NCBI RefSeq assembly: GCF_014205225.1 | Contig: NZ_JACHNB010000001.1 | Span: 9,467,501 to 9,531,500 of the forward strand | Length of the DNA: 64,000 nucleotides | Source: Actinoplanes octamycinicus | Lineage (GTDB): Bacteria > Actinomycetota > Actinomycetes > Mycobacteriales > Micromonosporaceae | Reading direction: 5' to 3' | Position numbers and translations under genes: made by a program | Part shown: positions 53,141-62,522 of the stretch, one piece after another | Layout of the letters: every line of letters begins with the position of its first letter | Position numbering within the stretch: position 1 is the first letter of the stretch | Notes under the pieces: model-generated | What the model was told of the DNA's origin: nothing | What the model saw: the letters and a program-made list of their open reading frames with translations, nothing else | The model's database searches: none

Positions 53141-54106
53141 ATGCGCGCCTATCGGATGACCGCCTGGGGAGCCGCTCCGGAGCCCTGCGACGTGGCCGAG
53201 CCGGTGCCCGGGCCCGGCCAGGTGCTGGTCCGGGTGGCCGGGTGCGGGCTGTGCCGCTCCGACCTGACCATGCGGCGGATGCCACCGGAGGCCGGCGAGC
53301 GGCTCGGCTGGCGGATGCCGTTCACGCTCGGCCACGAGACGGCCGGCTGGCTGCCCGACGGGACGCCGGTGGCGCTGGTCTCGCCCGCGTCGTGCGGCAG
53401 CTGCCGGCTCTGCGTGCGCGGCCGGGACAACGCCTGCCCGGGCGGGCGCACCGGGCGCGGCTACGGCCGGGACGGCGGGCTGGCCGAGTACGTGGTCGCC
53501 GACCGGCGCAGCGTGCTGCCGCTGGGCGGGCTGGACCCGCGGCACGCCGGGCCGCTCACCGACGCGGGCGCCACCGCCTACCACGCGGTCCGCCGGGCCC
53601 GGCCGCACCTGGCGCCGGGCGGCACCGCGGTGGTGCTCGGCGCCGGCGGGCTGGGCGCGTTCGCGGTGCAGTTCCTCCGGATCCTGACCGCGGCCCGGGT
53701 GGTGGCGGTCGACGTGTCCGCCGAGCGCCGGGCCTACGCGGCGTCGGTCGGCGCGCACGAGACGGCGGAGGCGCCGGCCGGGAGGGCCGACGCGGTGCTC
53801 GACTTCGTCGGCACCGACGAGACCATCGCGGCCGGGATCGCGGCGGTCCGGCCCGGCGGGGCCTACGGGCTGATCGGCTCGGCCGGCGGGCGGCTGGCCC
53901 GGCCCTGGTTCGGGACGCTGCCCGCCGACGGCGAGGTGTTCACCTTCCAGGGGTCGTCGATCGCCGACGCCCAGGAGGTGCTCGCGCTGGCCGCGGCCGG
54001 GCTGCTCGTCAACCAGGTGCAGGAGTTCGCCTTCGCGGAGGTGACGGAGGCGTACCGGAAACTGGCGGCCGGAACCCTCAGCGGCCGCGCCGTGGTCCTC
54101 CTCTAG
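53141..54106 (+). CDS. Zinc-dependent alcohol dehydrogenase (MDR family)
   Basis: 321 residues from ATG 53141, with GAGGG upstream. Zinc ligands CGLCRSD, GHETAG and structural cysteines CGSCRLCVRGRDNAC are present; cofactor motif VLGAGGLGAFAVQF. Slightly short for MDR (usually 340-360). Probably oxidises a steroid hydroxyl or side-chain alcohol. Ends with a 4-bp convergent overlap with the next gene. Confidence 0.82.
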   Translation: MRAYRMTAWGAAPEPCDVAEPVPGPGQVLVRVAGCGLCRSDLTMRRMPPEAGERLGWRMPFTLGHETAGWLPDGTPVALVSPASCGSCRLCVRGRDNACPGGRTGRGYGRDGGLAEYVVADRRSVLPLGGLDPRHAGPLTDAGATAYHAVRRARPHLAPGGTAVVLGAGGLGAFAVQFLRILTAARVVAVDVSAERRAYAASVGAHETAEAPAGRADAVLDFVGTDETIAAGIAAVRPGGAYGLIGSAGGRLARPWFGTLPADGEVFTFQGSSIADAQEVLALAAAGLLVNQVQEFAFAEVTEAYRKLAAGTLSGRAVVLL

Positions 54107-55200
54107 CCGGCCAGCTTGCCGAGGCGGGCCAGGGTCTCGTCGGCCTCGGCGACCAGGTCGGCGACGACCGCGGCGACCGGGCGGACCTCGTTCATCCGGC
54201 CGACGATCTGGCCGACCGGCATCGGCACCACGGTCGGGTCGCCGGACTCCATCAGCCGGGTGTGCGCCTCGGCGACCAGCAGGTTCTGCAGCGGCATCGG
54301 CAGCGGGCTCGGCGCCTGCTCCTCGTTCCAGGCGTCGGTCCAGCGGTTGCGCAGCAGCCGGGCCGGTTTGCCGGAGTAGATCCGGCTGCGGACGGTGTCC
54401 GACGAGCGGGCCTTGAGCAGCGCCTCACGCAGCGCCGCGGTGCTGCGGTACTCCGCGGTGCCGAGCCAGACCGAGCCCATCCAGACGCCGCGCGCGCCGA
54501 GCGCCAGCGCCGCCGCGATCTGCCGGCCGCTGCCGATCCCGCCGGCGGCGAGCACCGGCACGCCCTCCCCGACCGCGTCGACCACCTCCGGCACCAGCAC
54601 CATGCTGGCGATCTCACCGGTGTGGCCGCCCGCCTCGTAGCCCTGGGCCACCACGATGTCGACGCCGCTCGCCACGTGGCTGCGGGCGTGGTCGGCCCGG
54701 CCGGCCAGCGCGGCGACCTGCAGGCCGTGCCGGTGGGCCTGGGCGATCACATCCGGCGGCGGCGGGCCGAGCGCGTTGGCGATCAGCCGGACCGGGTGGT
54801 TCAGCGCCACCTCGACGTGCGAGCGGGCCACCGAGTGCAGCCAGCCGAGCACGCCGGCCCGCCGCTCCGGGTCGACGCCCAGCGGCGGCACGCCGAGACG
54901 CAGCAGGGTCCGCTCGACGAAGTCGCGATGACCCTGCGGGATGAGCCGGTCCAGGTCGGCGGCGGCGCCCTCGGCCGGCTCGCGGCTGGGCATCACCACG
55001 TCGACGCCGTACCGGAAACCCCGGGTCTGCTCGTCGAGCCAGGACAGGACCGCGTCGAGCTCGTCCGCGTCGTTGAACCGCACGCAGCCGAGCACGCCCA
55101 GCCCGCCGGCCCGGCTGATCGCCGCGACCACCTGCTCGGACGGGCTGAAGCCGACCACCGGGTGCTCGATGCCGAGGCGTTCACACAGCTCAGTCCGCAT
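54103..55200 (-). CDS. Nitronate-monooxygenase-family flavoprotein
   Basis: 365 residues from ATG 55200. NPD/FMN barrel: HPVVGFSPSEQVVAAISRAGGLGVLG, AQGYEAGGHTGEIASMVLVPEVVDAV and VLAAGGIGSGRQIAAAL. It overlaps the fadD19 stop by 11 bp and so is coproduced. In this setting it resembles steroid enoyl or keto reductases such as IpdC more than a true nitronate detoxifier. Substrate unknown. Confidence 0.8.
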   Translation of the reverse strand: MRTELCERLGIEHPVVGFSPSEQVVAAISRAGGLGVLGCVRFNDADELDAVLSWLDEQTRGFRYGVDVVMPSREPAEGAAADLDRLIPQGHRDFVERTLLRLGVPPLGVDPERRAGVLGWLHSVARSHVEVALNHPVRLIANALGPPPPDVIAQAHRHGLQVAALAGRADHARSHVASGVDIVVAQGYEAGGHTGEIASMVLVPEVVDAVGEGVPVLAAGGIGSGRQIAAALALGARGVWMGSVWLGTAEYRSTAALREALLKARSSDTVRSRIYSGKPARLLRNRWTDAWNEEQAPSPLPMPLQNLLVAEAHTRLMESGDPTVVPMPVGQIVGRMNEVRPVAAVVADLVAEADETLARLGKLAG

Positions 55201-56800
55201 GGCTGATCTCCTCGGCCGGGTGCTCGGCGGCGTGCCGGTGCGCCCAGCGGTAGTCCGCCTTGCCGCTGATCGTGCGGTGGATCTCGTCGACCACCCAGAC
55301 CGCGCGGGGCACCTTGTAGCCGGCGATCCGCTCGCGCAGGTGCTCCTCGACGCCGGCCAGGTCCAGTTCCGCGCCGGGCCGGGTCTGCACGAGCGCCGCC
55401 ACCCGCTGCCCGAGCCGGTCGTCCGGGATGCCGATGACCAGCGCGTCGAAGACGTCCGGGCAGGTCTTCAGGGCGCCCTCGACCTCCTCCGGGAAGACCT
55501 TCTCGCCGCCGGTGTTCACGCAGGTGCTGCCCCGGCCGAGCAGCGTGATGGTGCCGTCCTCCTCCAGCCGGGCCAGGTCGCCGGGGAACGCGTAGCGCAC
55601 CCCGTCGACCTCGGTGAGCAGGGCGGCGGTCTTCTCCGGGTCGTTGTAGTAGCCGAGCGGGAGATAGCCGCTCTTGGCGAGCCGGCCGACCCCGCCGGGT
55701 GGCACCGGCCGGTTGTCGGCGTCCAGCACGACGGTGTGCGGGCCGGGCATGACGCGCGGGTCCTGGACCGCGCCGCCGGGCACGTCGGCGACCACGCCGA
55801 GCCCGGTGAAGCCGGTCTCCGAGGCGCCGATCGCGTCGGTGACCAGCACGTTCGGCAGCAGGTCCAGATACTGCCGCTTGACCACCGGGGAGAACAGCGC
55901 GCCGCTGGAGGAGACCGCGACCACCGACGAGCCGTCGTAGCCGCCGGACGCGTACGCCTCGATGATCGGGCGGGCCATCGCGTCGCCGATCAGCACCACC
56001 ACGGTGACCCGGCGCCGGTCGATGACGCGCCAGACCTCGTCCGGGTCGAAGTGCGGCAGCATCACCACGGTGTCGCCGGCGAACAGCGCCATCAGCGCGG
56101 CCCACTGCGCGTTGCCGTGGATCAGCGGGGCCAGGCAGAGCCGGACCATGCCGTCCCCGGCGGCGCCGCGCTGGGACTGCTGCCACTCGTCGTCCAGCGG
56201 GATGCCGGTCATGAAGTCGACGCCGCCGCCGAGGGTGCGCCAGACGTCCTCGTGCCGCCACAGCACGCCCTTCGGGTAACCGGTGGTGCCGCCGGTGTAG
56301 AGCAGGTAGATGTCGTCGGCGGATCGCTCGCCGAAGTCCCGTTCCGCGCGGCCTGCGGCCAGGGCTTCCCGGTACGGCGTCCCGTCCGCCGCGCCGTCCG
56401 TGCCGTCGGGCAGCACCACCACGGTGTGCAGGCCGGAGATCCGGGGCAGGACGGCGGCGACCCGGGGCGCGAAGCGGCGGTCGTGGACCAGCGCCGACAG
56501 CCCCGCGTCCGCGAAGAGAAACTGCAACTCGTTCTCGACGTACCGGTAGTTGACGTTGACGACCGCGGCGCGCAGCTTGTAGACGGCGAGCATGGCCACC
56601 ACGGCCTCGACCGAGTTGCCCGCGTACAGCCCGACGTGGTCACCCGCGGCCACCCCGCGATCATGCAGGAAGTGCGCCAGACGGTTGGCGCGCTCCTCCA
56701 GCTCGGCGTAGCTGACCTCCTGCTCGCCGAAGCACACCGCGATCCGGTCGCCGAAGGCGTCGACCGCGTGCTCGAACAGGTCCGCAATATTTGCCGCCAT
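55190..56800 (-). CDS. fadD19: FadD19-like steroid side-chain acyl-CoA synthetase
   Basis: 536 residues from ATG 56800. AMP-binding motif LLYTGGTTGYPKGVLWRHED (about 166-185), IGASETGFTG, and the C-terminal hinge and lysine region (RTISGKADYRWAH). FadD19 activates C24/C26 sterol acids to CoA esters, starting side-chain beta-oxidation. The divergent echA19-like gene reproduces Rv3515c/Rv3516 order (from memory). KstR-like site in the 55-bp gap. Confidence 0.83.
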   Translation of the reverse strand: MAANIADLFEHAVDAFGDRIAVCFGEQEVSYAELEERANRLAHFLHDRGVAAGDHVGLYAGNSVEAVVAMLAVYKLRAAVVNVNYRYVENELQFLFADAGLSALVHDRRFAPRVAAVLPRISGLHTVVVLPDGTDGAADGTPYREALAAGRAERDFGERSADDIYLLYTGGTTGYPKGVLWRHEDVWRTLGGGVDFMTGIPLDDEWQQSQRGAAGDGMVRLCLAPLIHGNAQWAALMALFAGDTVVMLPHFDPDEVWRVIDRRRVTVVVLIGDAMARPIIEAYASGGYDGSSVVAVSSSGALFSPVVKRQYLDLLPNVLVTDAIGASETGFTGLGVVADVPGGAVQDPRVMPGPHTVVLDADNRPVPPGGVGRLAKSGYLPLGYYNDPEKTAALLTEVDGVRYAFPGDLARLEEDGTITLLGRGSTCVNTGGEKVFPEEVEGALKTCPDVFDALVIGIPDDRLGQRVAALVQTRPGAELDLAGVEEHLRERIAGYKVPRAVWVVDEIHRTISGKADYRWAHRHAAEHPAEEISHAD

Positions 56801-56810
56801 CGCTAAAAAC

Positions 56811-56824
56811 TAGAACCTGTTATC
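56811..56824. promoter_or_regulatory. KstR-like operator
   Basis: TAGAACCTGTTATC keeps AAC-n2-GTT but ends in C instead of A. It is 10 bp from the fadD19 start and the only site found between fadD19 and echA19. Confidence 0.65.
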
Positions 56825-56855
56825 GTACGAGGCAAGCTCTGCCGGAGGTGACACT

Positions 56856-57635
56856 GTGGAACCGCACGCCGTCGTCGAGCAGCGTGGACCGATCCTGATC
56901 GTGACGATGAACCGGCCCCGGGTCCGCAACGCGCTCTCCGCCGAGATGATGGCGATCATGCGCGAGGCCTGGGACCGGGTGGACGCCGACCCGGCGATCC
57001 GGGTGGCCGTGCTGACCGGGGCTGGCGGCGCGTTCTGCGCCGGCGCCGACCTGCGGGCGATGACCGAGTCCCATCCCGGCGACACCTTCGACGGCGCCGA
57101 CCTGTCCCGGATCGACGCGCTGCTCAAGGGCCGGCGGCTGAGCAAGCCGCTGGTCGCCGCGGTGGAAGGTCCGGCGGTCGCCGGCGGCACCGAGATCCTG
57201 CAGGCCACCGACGTGCGGGTGGCCGGGGAGAGCGCGCGGTTCGCGGTCTCCGAGGCCCGCTGGGGACTCTTCCCGCTCGGCGGCTCGGCCGTCCGGCTGG
57301 TGCGCCAGCTGCCCTACACGGTGGCGGCCGAGATGCTGCTCACCGGCCGCCAGCTGAGCGCCGCCGAGGCCCGCGACGCCGGCCTGATCGGCCACGTGGT
57401 CCCGGACGGCCAGGCCCTCGGCAAGGCCCTCGAGCTGGCCGGCGCGATCGCCGCGAACGGCCCGCTCGCCGTCCAGGCCATCCTGCGCACGATCCGGGAG
57501 ACCGAGGGCCTGGCCGAGAACGACGCCTTCGCCGTCGAGTCGAAGATCGGCACGGCGGTCTTCCGCAGCGAGGACGCCAAGGAGGGGCCGCGCGCCTTCA
57601 TCGAGAAGCGGACGCCGGACTTCCGGGGTCGCTGA
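56856..57635 (+). CDS. echA19: EchA19-like enoyl-CoA hydratase
   Basis: 259 residues from GTG 56856, with GGAGGTG upstream. Crotonase with oxyanion-hole segments [12 protein letters not shown] and [17 protein letters not shown], and catalytic glutamates near [14 protein letters not shown]. EchA19 hydrates steroid enoyl-CoA esters in side-chain degradation. Divergent from fadD19 under a shared KstR-like site. Confidence 0.82.
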   Translation: MEPHAVVEQRGPILIVTMNRPRVRNALSAEMMAIMREAWDRVDADPAIRVAVLTGAGGAFCAGADLRAMTESHPGDTFDGADLSRIDALLKGRRLSKPLVAAVEGPAVAGGTEILQATDVRVAGESARFAVSEARWGLFPLGGSAVRLVRQLPYTVAAEMLLTGRQLSAAEARDAGLIGHVVPDGQALGKALELAGAIAANGPLAVQAILRTIRETEGLAENDAFAVESKIGTAVFRSEDAKEGPRAFIEKRTPDFRGR

Positions 57636-57658
57636 CCGTCCGGTCGGCCGGACCGGCC

Positions 57659-58360
57659 TCAGCCGAGCACGGGGAGCTTGCCGGTCAGCGCCGGGGCCTC
57701 GGCCCGCTGGCCCGCGTCGGGTCGCAGGCGGCCGGTGCCGAGCAGGACGACCGTCTCGCCGGTCCAGGAGGAGGGTGCCGCCTCACCGGCCAGCGCCTCC
57801 ACCGTCGAGCGGGCCAGGCGCAGCGCGGCCGGCGCCGGTGGCGGCAGCCTCAGCTCCCGGCCCAGGTCCAGGTGGTGGACGGCCAGCTCGACCGCCCAGG
57901 TGGCGAGGAAATCGCCGGTGGTCAGCACGTGCCCCTGGAACGGCACGGCGCCGGGCGGCAGCCGGGTCGCCGCGGTGCGGATGCCGGCCACGGTCGGCAG
58001 CAGATGCCGGACCGCGCCGGACGGTCGCCGGTAGGCCGCGCCGAGCAGCCGGACGAACCGCATGCCGGCCAGCTGGTCGTCGGCGTCGTCAGCGGCCGGC
58101 GGGCTCGACCGCCAGTAGCCGGCAGCATCGGCGTCCGCAACCACGGCGCTGCCGCCCGCGCCCTCCGCCGTGGCGCTGACCAGACCGAGGAGCATCTCCT
58201 GCAGTCCGAGATGGACGTGCACGACCACGTCGCCGGTGGTCCAGCCGGCGCACCGGCTGGCCGCCATCAGATCGGCGTCGCTCAGCTCCTCGGCCACGGC
58301 CACGAACGCGTCGAGCCCGGCGAGGAACGCCGCTCGCGCCTCCTCATGTCCGACCTTCAT
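57659..58360 (-). CDS. Maleylpyruvate isomerase-like/DinB-fold mycothiol protein
   Basis: 233 residues from ATG 58360 (a GTG precedes). MDMPI N-terminal fold: LDAFVAVAEELSDADLMAASRCAGWTTGDVVVHVHLGLQEML, with VELAVHHLDLG later. These proteins often bind metal and use mycothiol. The conserved histidines (H50, H52, H169 region) suggest metal binding. Not linked to steroid genes by operator. Reaction unknown. Confidence 0.72.
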   Translation of the reverse strand: MKVGHEEARAAFLAGLDAFVAVAEELSDADLMAASRCAGWTTGDVVVHVHLGLQEMLLGLVSATAEGAGGSAVVADADAAGYWRSSPPAADDADDQLAGMRFVRLLGAAYRRPSGAVRHLLPTVAGIRTAATRLPPGAVPFQGHVLTTGDFLATWAVELAVHHLDLGRELRLPPPAPAALRLARSTVEALAGEAAPSSWTGETVVLLGTGRLRPDAGQRAEAPALTGKLPVLG

Positions 58361-58486
58361 CACGGCCTACGCCCGCAGCCAGTCATGGTTCCGAACGTAC
58401 CGCGCCGCGGGCGCGACGATGGCAGCCTCGTTCTACGATTCGTGCGGTTCGATCCGGTGACGGGTCGGTGACGGAGCGGAGACGGC

Positions 58487-59230
58487 ATGGCGCGGTCCGG
58501 AAATGGCAGTGTCCCGGTGTGGCGGCTACTCGTGATCATCGGAGCGGTGGGGACCGCGGCGGGTCTGATCGGCAAGATCCCGTGGCTCGGACTGGTGGCC
58601 GGTCCGCTGGCCGTCATCGGCGTGATCGGACTGCTGATCGCCCAGCGGGCCGCGCCCCGGCCCGGGAACGGGACCGCCGGCGACCGACCGCCCGCCACGA
58701 CGGCGCCGGCCCGGCGGTGGCTGTGGGGCGGCGCCGCTGTCTTGGTGGTGGCCGCCGTGGTGGTCTGGCTGCTGGTCGACCCCGGGCCGGATGACCGGCC
58801 GGTCAAGCCGGGGGCGGCACGGGCGCCGCTGGGCTTGTACATGGTGCAGGCCGTCGCGCCGGGCGCCTGCGCGCCGACCGCCGCCGACCGGGAGTACACC
58901 GACGGCGGCGAATGCCTGACGGTGTCCGCCGACGGCGGGTTCACCGTGCAGCAGCTGGACCGGGTGCAGGTGCGCGACGAGTCGGATCAGGGGAACGGCT
59001 GGGTGGTGGCGGTGACCTTCGCCGACCCGGACGCCGCCCGGTTCACCGAGCTGACCGGGCAGGTGAGCGCCCGGCCGGAGCCGGGCAACCAGCTCGCCAT
59101 CGTCTTGGACAAGCGGTTGCTGAGCCACCCGGTCGTGCTGGAGAAGCTGACCGGCGGCACGGCGGTGGTGGCGACCCGGCTGACCGAGGCCGACGCTCGC
59201 GCCTTGGCCGGCGAGCTGGGCGTGGGCTGA
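58487..59230 (+). CDS. Membrane protein with SecDF P1-head-like outer domain
   Basis: 247 residues from ATG 58487. Three membrane helices (two at residues 12-52, one at 78-96), then an outer domain. Its end, NQLAIVLDKRLLSHPVVLEKLTGG and LTEADARALAGEL, resembles the head subdomain of SecDF P1. A cysteine pair (GACAPT, GECLTV) may form a disulfide. Stand-alone SecDF-head proteins occur in actinomycetes without known function. Confidence 0.68.
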   Translation: MARSGNGSVPVWRLLVIIGAVGTAAGLIGKIPWLGLVAGPLAVIGVIGLLIAQRAAPRPGNGTAGDRPPATTAPARRWLWGGAAVLVVAAVVVWLLVDPGPDDRPVKPGAARAPLGLYMVQAVAPGACAPTAADREYTDGGECLTVSADGGFTVQQLDRVQVRDESDQGNGWVVAVTFADPDAARFTELTGQVSARPEPGNQLAIVLDKRLLSHPVVLEKLTGGTAVVATRLTEADARALAGELGVG

Positions 59231-59243
59231 GGGCGTGGGCTGA

Positions 59244-59277
59244 GTCGTGTTCGCCTCCGGCCGGATGCGAACACGAC
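59244..59277. terminator. Bidirectional hairpin terminator
   Basis: Perfect 11-bp arms 59244-59254 and 59267-59277 (GTCGTGTTCGC and complement), 12-base loop, between two convergent genes. Confidence 0.78.
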
Positions 59278-59282
59278 CGGGC

Positions 59283-59972
59283 TCAGGAGGCGGACAGGAC
59301 GTCGACGACGAAGCGGAGCGCGCCGGCCGGCTGCCCGGTGCCCGGATTGTCGCCGTAGGCCATCTCGGCCGGGATGTCGAGCTGCACCCGGCTGCCCACC
59401 GGCACCCCGATCAGCCCCTGGTCCCAGCCCGGAATGACCCGCCCGGCCCCGATCGGGAAGCTGAACGGCTCGGACCGCTTCCAGGACGAGTCGAACTCCT
59501 TGCCGTCGGCGTAGGTCACGCCGACGTAGTTCACGGCGAGCGTCTGACCGGACCGCACCGCCGGCCCGGTCCCCTTGATCAGGGTCGTCGTCCTGAGCTT
59601 GGTGACCGCGCCCTTGCCCGCGGTGGTGACCGGCTTCTTGCTCAGCGCCGCCGGGACCGAGGGAGCCGGGGCAGCGGTGGCGGCGGCCGGCTCCGGGGTG
59701 GACGCCGACGGAGCCGAGGACGGCGACGAGGCAGTCGAGGAGGACGGCGACGAGGAGGTGCCGATCCAGACGACCAGCCCGACGACCAGGGCCAGCACGA
59801 CCACCGCGGCGCCGGCCACGGTCAGCGTCTCGCGGCGCTTCTGCCGCGCCCGGGCCCGCGCCTTGGCGGCCTTGGCCTCGGCCCGTTTCTCGGCCTTGGT
59901 CTTCAGGGGCGGGCCGGCGGCGGCACGTTTGCGGCTCACTACGGAATCGGGCACCGTCCGACGATACGACAC
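59283..59972 (-). CDS. Membrane-anchored FKBP-type peptidyl-prolyl isomerase
   Basis: 229 residues from GTG 59972; GTG 59954 or 59939 are alternatives. Basic Lys/Arg/Ala N-terminus, one membrane helix (about 50-70), Ser/Pro/Ala linker, then an FKBP domain (about 115-229): VNYVGVTYADGKEFDSSWKRSEPFSFPIGAGRVIPGWDQGL and PAEMAYGDN. It speeds proline isomerisation of exported proteins outside the membrane. Sits inside the steroid block but has no KstR-like site. Confidence 0.87.
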   Translation of the reverse strand: MSYRRTVPDSVVSRKRAAAGPPLKTKAEKRAEAKAAKARARARQKRRETLTVAGAAVVVLALVVGLVVWIGTSSSPSSSTASSPSSAPSASTPEPAAATAAPAPSVPAALSKKPVTTAGKGAVTKLRTTTLIKGTGPAVRSGQTLAVNYVGVTYADGKEFDSSWKRSEPFSFPIGAGRVIPGWDQGLIGVPVGSRVQLDIPAEMAYGDNPGTGQPAGALRFVVDVLSAS

Positions 59973-59984
59973 CCGGCCGGAGAA

Positions 59985-61493
59985 TCAGATGGCGCGCTCA
60001 CGTCCGGCCCAGTAGGGATCGCGCAGCAGCCGCTTGTAGAGCTTGCCGTTCGGGTCGCGGGGCAGCTCGTCGACGTAGTCCACGGTGCGCGGCAGCTTGA
60101 ACCGGGCCAGCCGGTCGGCGAGGAAGGCCAGCAGGTCGCCGGTCAGCTCCGGGCCGGCGGTCACCTCGGGCACCGGCTGCACCACCGCCTTGATCTCCTC
60201 GCCCCACTCGTCGTGCGGCACCCCGAAGACCGCGACGTCGGCGACCGCAGGATGGGTGGCCAGCTCGTTCTCGATCTCGGCCGGGTAGACGTTCACCCCG
60301 CCGGTGATGATCACGTCGCTCTTGCGGTCGCACAGGTAGAGGTAGCCGTCGTCGTCGAGGTAACCGATGTCCCCGACGGTGAACATCTTCCCGTTCCGGG
60401 ACCGCCGGGTCTTCTCCGCGTCGCCGAGGTATTCGAAGGTGGCGTCGCCCATCTGCAGGTAGACCGTGCCGGGCCGGCCGGCCGGCGCGTCCGCGCCGTC
60501 CTCGTCGAGCACCCGCACCCGCGAGCCGGGCCACGCCTGCCCGACCGAGCCGGGCCGTTTCCGCCAGTCGGCCGCGGTGATCAGGGTGCCGCCGCCCTCG
60601 CTGGCCGCGTAGTACTCGACCACCACCGGACCCCACCAGTCCAGCATCCGGCGTTTCACCTCGTGCGGGCAGGGCGCGGCACCGTGGATCATCACGCGCA
60701 TCGAGCTGAGGTCGTACCGTAGCCGGGTCTTCTCGGGCAGGGCGAGCAGGCGGCGGAACTGGGTGGGGACCATGTGGCTGTGCGTGACCCGGTGCCGCTC
60801 GACGAGCCGGAGCATCTCCTCCGGGTCCCACCGGTCCATCACCACGACCGGGTGCCCGACCTGCAGCGAGATCGTCGCGAAGTTCATCACCGCCGTGTGG
60901 TAGAGCGGTGAGCAGCACAGATGCACGTGCCCGTCGAAGGGCGCGAGACCGAAAAGACCGAAGAACCACAGGGACACCTGGGGTACGACGTCAGGGTCCG
61001 CCCCGGTCAACGGCCGGCGCACCCCCTTGGGCCGCCCGGAGGTGCCGGACGTGTAGACCATCAGCGCCCCGGTCGTCCGCGGCTCCGGCCGCCCCGGCCC
61101 ACCGTCCAGCTCCGCCACGCTCACCGGGGACAGCGCCCCCGCGGCGGCCGCGGTCGCCGCGAACCGCTCGTCGGCGACGAACACCTTCGCCCCGCTGTCG
61201 CGCACGATGTAGCCGATCTCGGCGGCGGTCAGGTGCCAGTTCAGCGGCACCGAGTAGAGCCCGGTCTGCAGCGTCGCGAACTCGACGGCGAGCAGGTCGG
61301 CGCCGTTGGGCAGCAGCATCGCGACGGTGTCACCGGGGACCAGGCCGCGCTGCTGGAGGCCGCGCCCGATCCGGTCGGCCCGGGCGGCCAGCTCGCCGTA
61401 GGTGACGGTGCGCCCGTCCGGGTCGACGACCGCGACCCGGTCCGGGTCCCGGCCCGCGATGGTCCACAGCCCGATGTCGTCCACGGCCGCCAC
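59985..61493 (-). CDS. Acyl-CoA synthetase (FadD17/FadD3-like)
   Basis: 502 residues from GTG 61493. AMP-binding motif MVYTSGTSGRPKGVRR, YAASEGGGTL, GDIGYLDDDGYLYLCDRKSD, and catalytic-lysine end RDPNGKLYKRLL. Length equals FadD17 and is near FadD3 (HIP-CoA ligase); I cannot separate them by eye. The KstR-like operator is only 2 bp upstream of this GTG. If binding blocks a promoter, transcription may begin at or after this codon, and a GTG at 61484 is an alternative start. Confidence 0.8.
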   Translation of the reverse strand: MAAVDDIGLWTIAGRDPDRVAVVDPDGRTVTYGELAARADRIGRGLQQRGLVPGDTVAMLLPNGADLLAVEFATLQTGLYSVPLNWHLTAAEIGYIVRDSGAKVFVADERFAATAAAAGALSPVSVAELDGGPGRPEPRTTGALMVYTSGTSGRPKGVRRPLTGADPDVVPQVSLWFFGLFGLAPFDGHVHLCCSPLYHTAVMNFATISLQVGHPVVVMDRWDPEEMLRLVERHRVTHSHMVPTQFRRLLALPEKTRLRYDLSSMRVMIHGAAPCPHEVKRRMLDWWGPVVVEYYAASEGGGTLITAADWRKRPGSVGQAWPGSRVRVLDEDGADAPAGRPGTVYLQMGDATFEYLGDAEKTRRSRNGKMFTVGDIGYLDDDGYLYLCDRKSDVIITGGVNVYPAEIENELATHPAVADVAVFGVPHDEWGEEIKAVVQPVPEVTAGPELTGDLLAFLADRLARFKLPRTVDYVDELPRDPNGKLYKRLLRDPYWAGRERAI

Positions 61494-61495
61494 TC

Positions 61496-61509
61496 TATAA
61501 CGCGTTCCA
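61496..61509. promoter_or_regulatory. KstR-like operator
   Basis: TATAACGCGTTCCA fits TnnAACnnGTTnnA, abutting the acyl-CoA synthetase start. Confidence 0.7.
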
Positions 61510-61551
61510 GTCCCGGAACAGACGTCACGGGGCGGCCTTGAATCGCAAACT

Positions 61552-61565
61552 TAGAACGTGTTTCA
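61552..61565. promoter_or_regulatory. KstR-like operator
   Basis: TAGAACGTGTTTCA, 9 bp upstream of GTG 61575. With 61496 it repeats the one-operator-per-gene layout seen at 53072/53116 (spacing 56 bp). Confidence 0.78.
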
Positions 61566-61574
61566 CTGAATGGC

Positions 61575-62522
61575 GTGGATGCGCCACCGCTCTCCGCCCC
61601 GCTGACCATCAGCTTCGACTACACGCGCTCGCTCGGCCCGGTGCTGAGCCGGTTCATGACCGGCCTGCGCGAGCGGCGGGTGCTCGGCAGCCGCACCGCG
61701 GACGGCCGGGTGCACGTGCCGCCGCTGGAATACGACCCGGCCACCCACGCCCCGCTGACCGACCTGGTCGAGGTGGCCGCCACCGGCACCGTGACCGGCT
61801 GGACCTGGACCGACCGGCCGCTCGACGGGCAGCCGCTGGACCGCCCGTTCGGCTGGGCGCTGATCCGGCTCGACGGGGCGGACACCGCCCTGCTGCACGC
61901 GGTGGACGCGGGCCGGCCGGAGCGGATGCGTACCGGGATGCGGGTCCGGATCCGCTGGGCCGCCGAGCGGACCGGGCACATCCGCGACATCGCGTGCTTC
62001 GAGCCCGGCGAGGGCTCCGCCGATCCGCTCCGGCTCGCCGACGAGCCGGTCACCGTCATGACCACGCCGATCCGGCTGTCGTACACCCACACCACCTCCG
62101 CCGACGAGAGCCGCTACCTGCGCGCCCTCGCCGAGGGCCGGCTGCTCGGGCAGCGCTGCCCGGTCTGCCGCAAGGTCTACGTGCCGCCCCGGGTCTGCCC
62201 CGCGGACGGCGTGCCGACCGAGACCGAGGTGGCCGTCCGCGACCGGGGAACGGTCACCACGTTCTGCGTGGTCAACGTGCCGTTCGCCGGGCAACGCCTG
62301 GAGCCGCCCTACGTGGTCGCGCAGATCCTGCTGGACGGCGCCGACATCCCGGTCCCGCACCTGATCCTCGGGCTGCCCGCCGACCAGGTGCGGATGGGCA
62401 TGCGGGTGGCCGCGGTCTGGCGCGACCGGGCGAGCTGGACGACCACGCCGGAGAACATCGCGCACTTCCGCCCGACCGGCGAGCCGGACGCGCCCTACGA
62501 GTCGTTCCAGGACCACCTATGA
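61575..62522 (+). CDS. DUF35 OB-fold/zinc-ribbon protein, Rv3521-like
   Basis: 315 residues from GTG 61575. Two DUF35-like halves. The first (about 15-150) has lost its zinc cysteines. The second (about 178-300) keeps one ribbon CPVCRKVYVPPRVC (C196, C199, C208) before an OB fold. DUF35 proteins bind thiolase-like Ltp proteins and hold acyl-CoA substrate for steroid side-chain C-C cleavage. Overlaps the Ltp4-like gene by 4 bp, matching Rv3521-Rv3522-Rv3523 order (from memory). Confidence 0.82.
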   Translation: MDAPPLSAPLTISFDYTRSLGPVLSRFMTGLRERRVLGSRTADGRVHVPPLEYDPATHAPLTDLVEVAATGTVTGWTWTDRPLDGQPLDRPFGWALIRLDGADTALLHAVDAGRPERMRTGMRVRIRWAAERTGHIRDIACFEPGEGSADPLRLADEPVTVMTTPIRLSYTHTTSADESRYLRALAEGRLLGQRCPVCRKVYVPPRVCPADGVPTETEVAVRDRGTVTTFCVVNVPFAGQRLEPPYVVAQILLDGADIPVPHLILGLPADQVRMGMRVAAVWRDRASWTTTPENIAHFRPTGEPDAPYESFQDHL

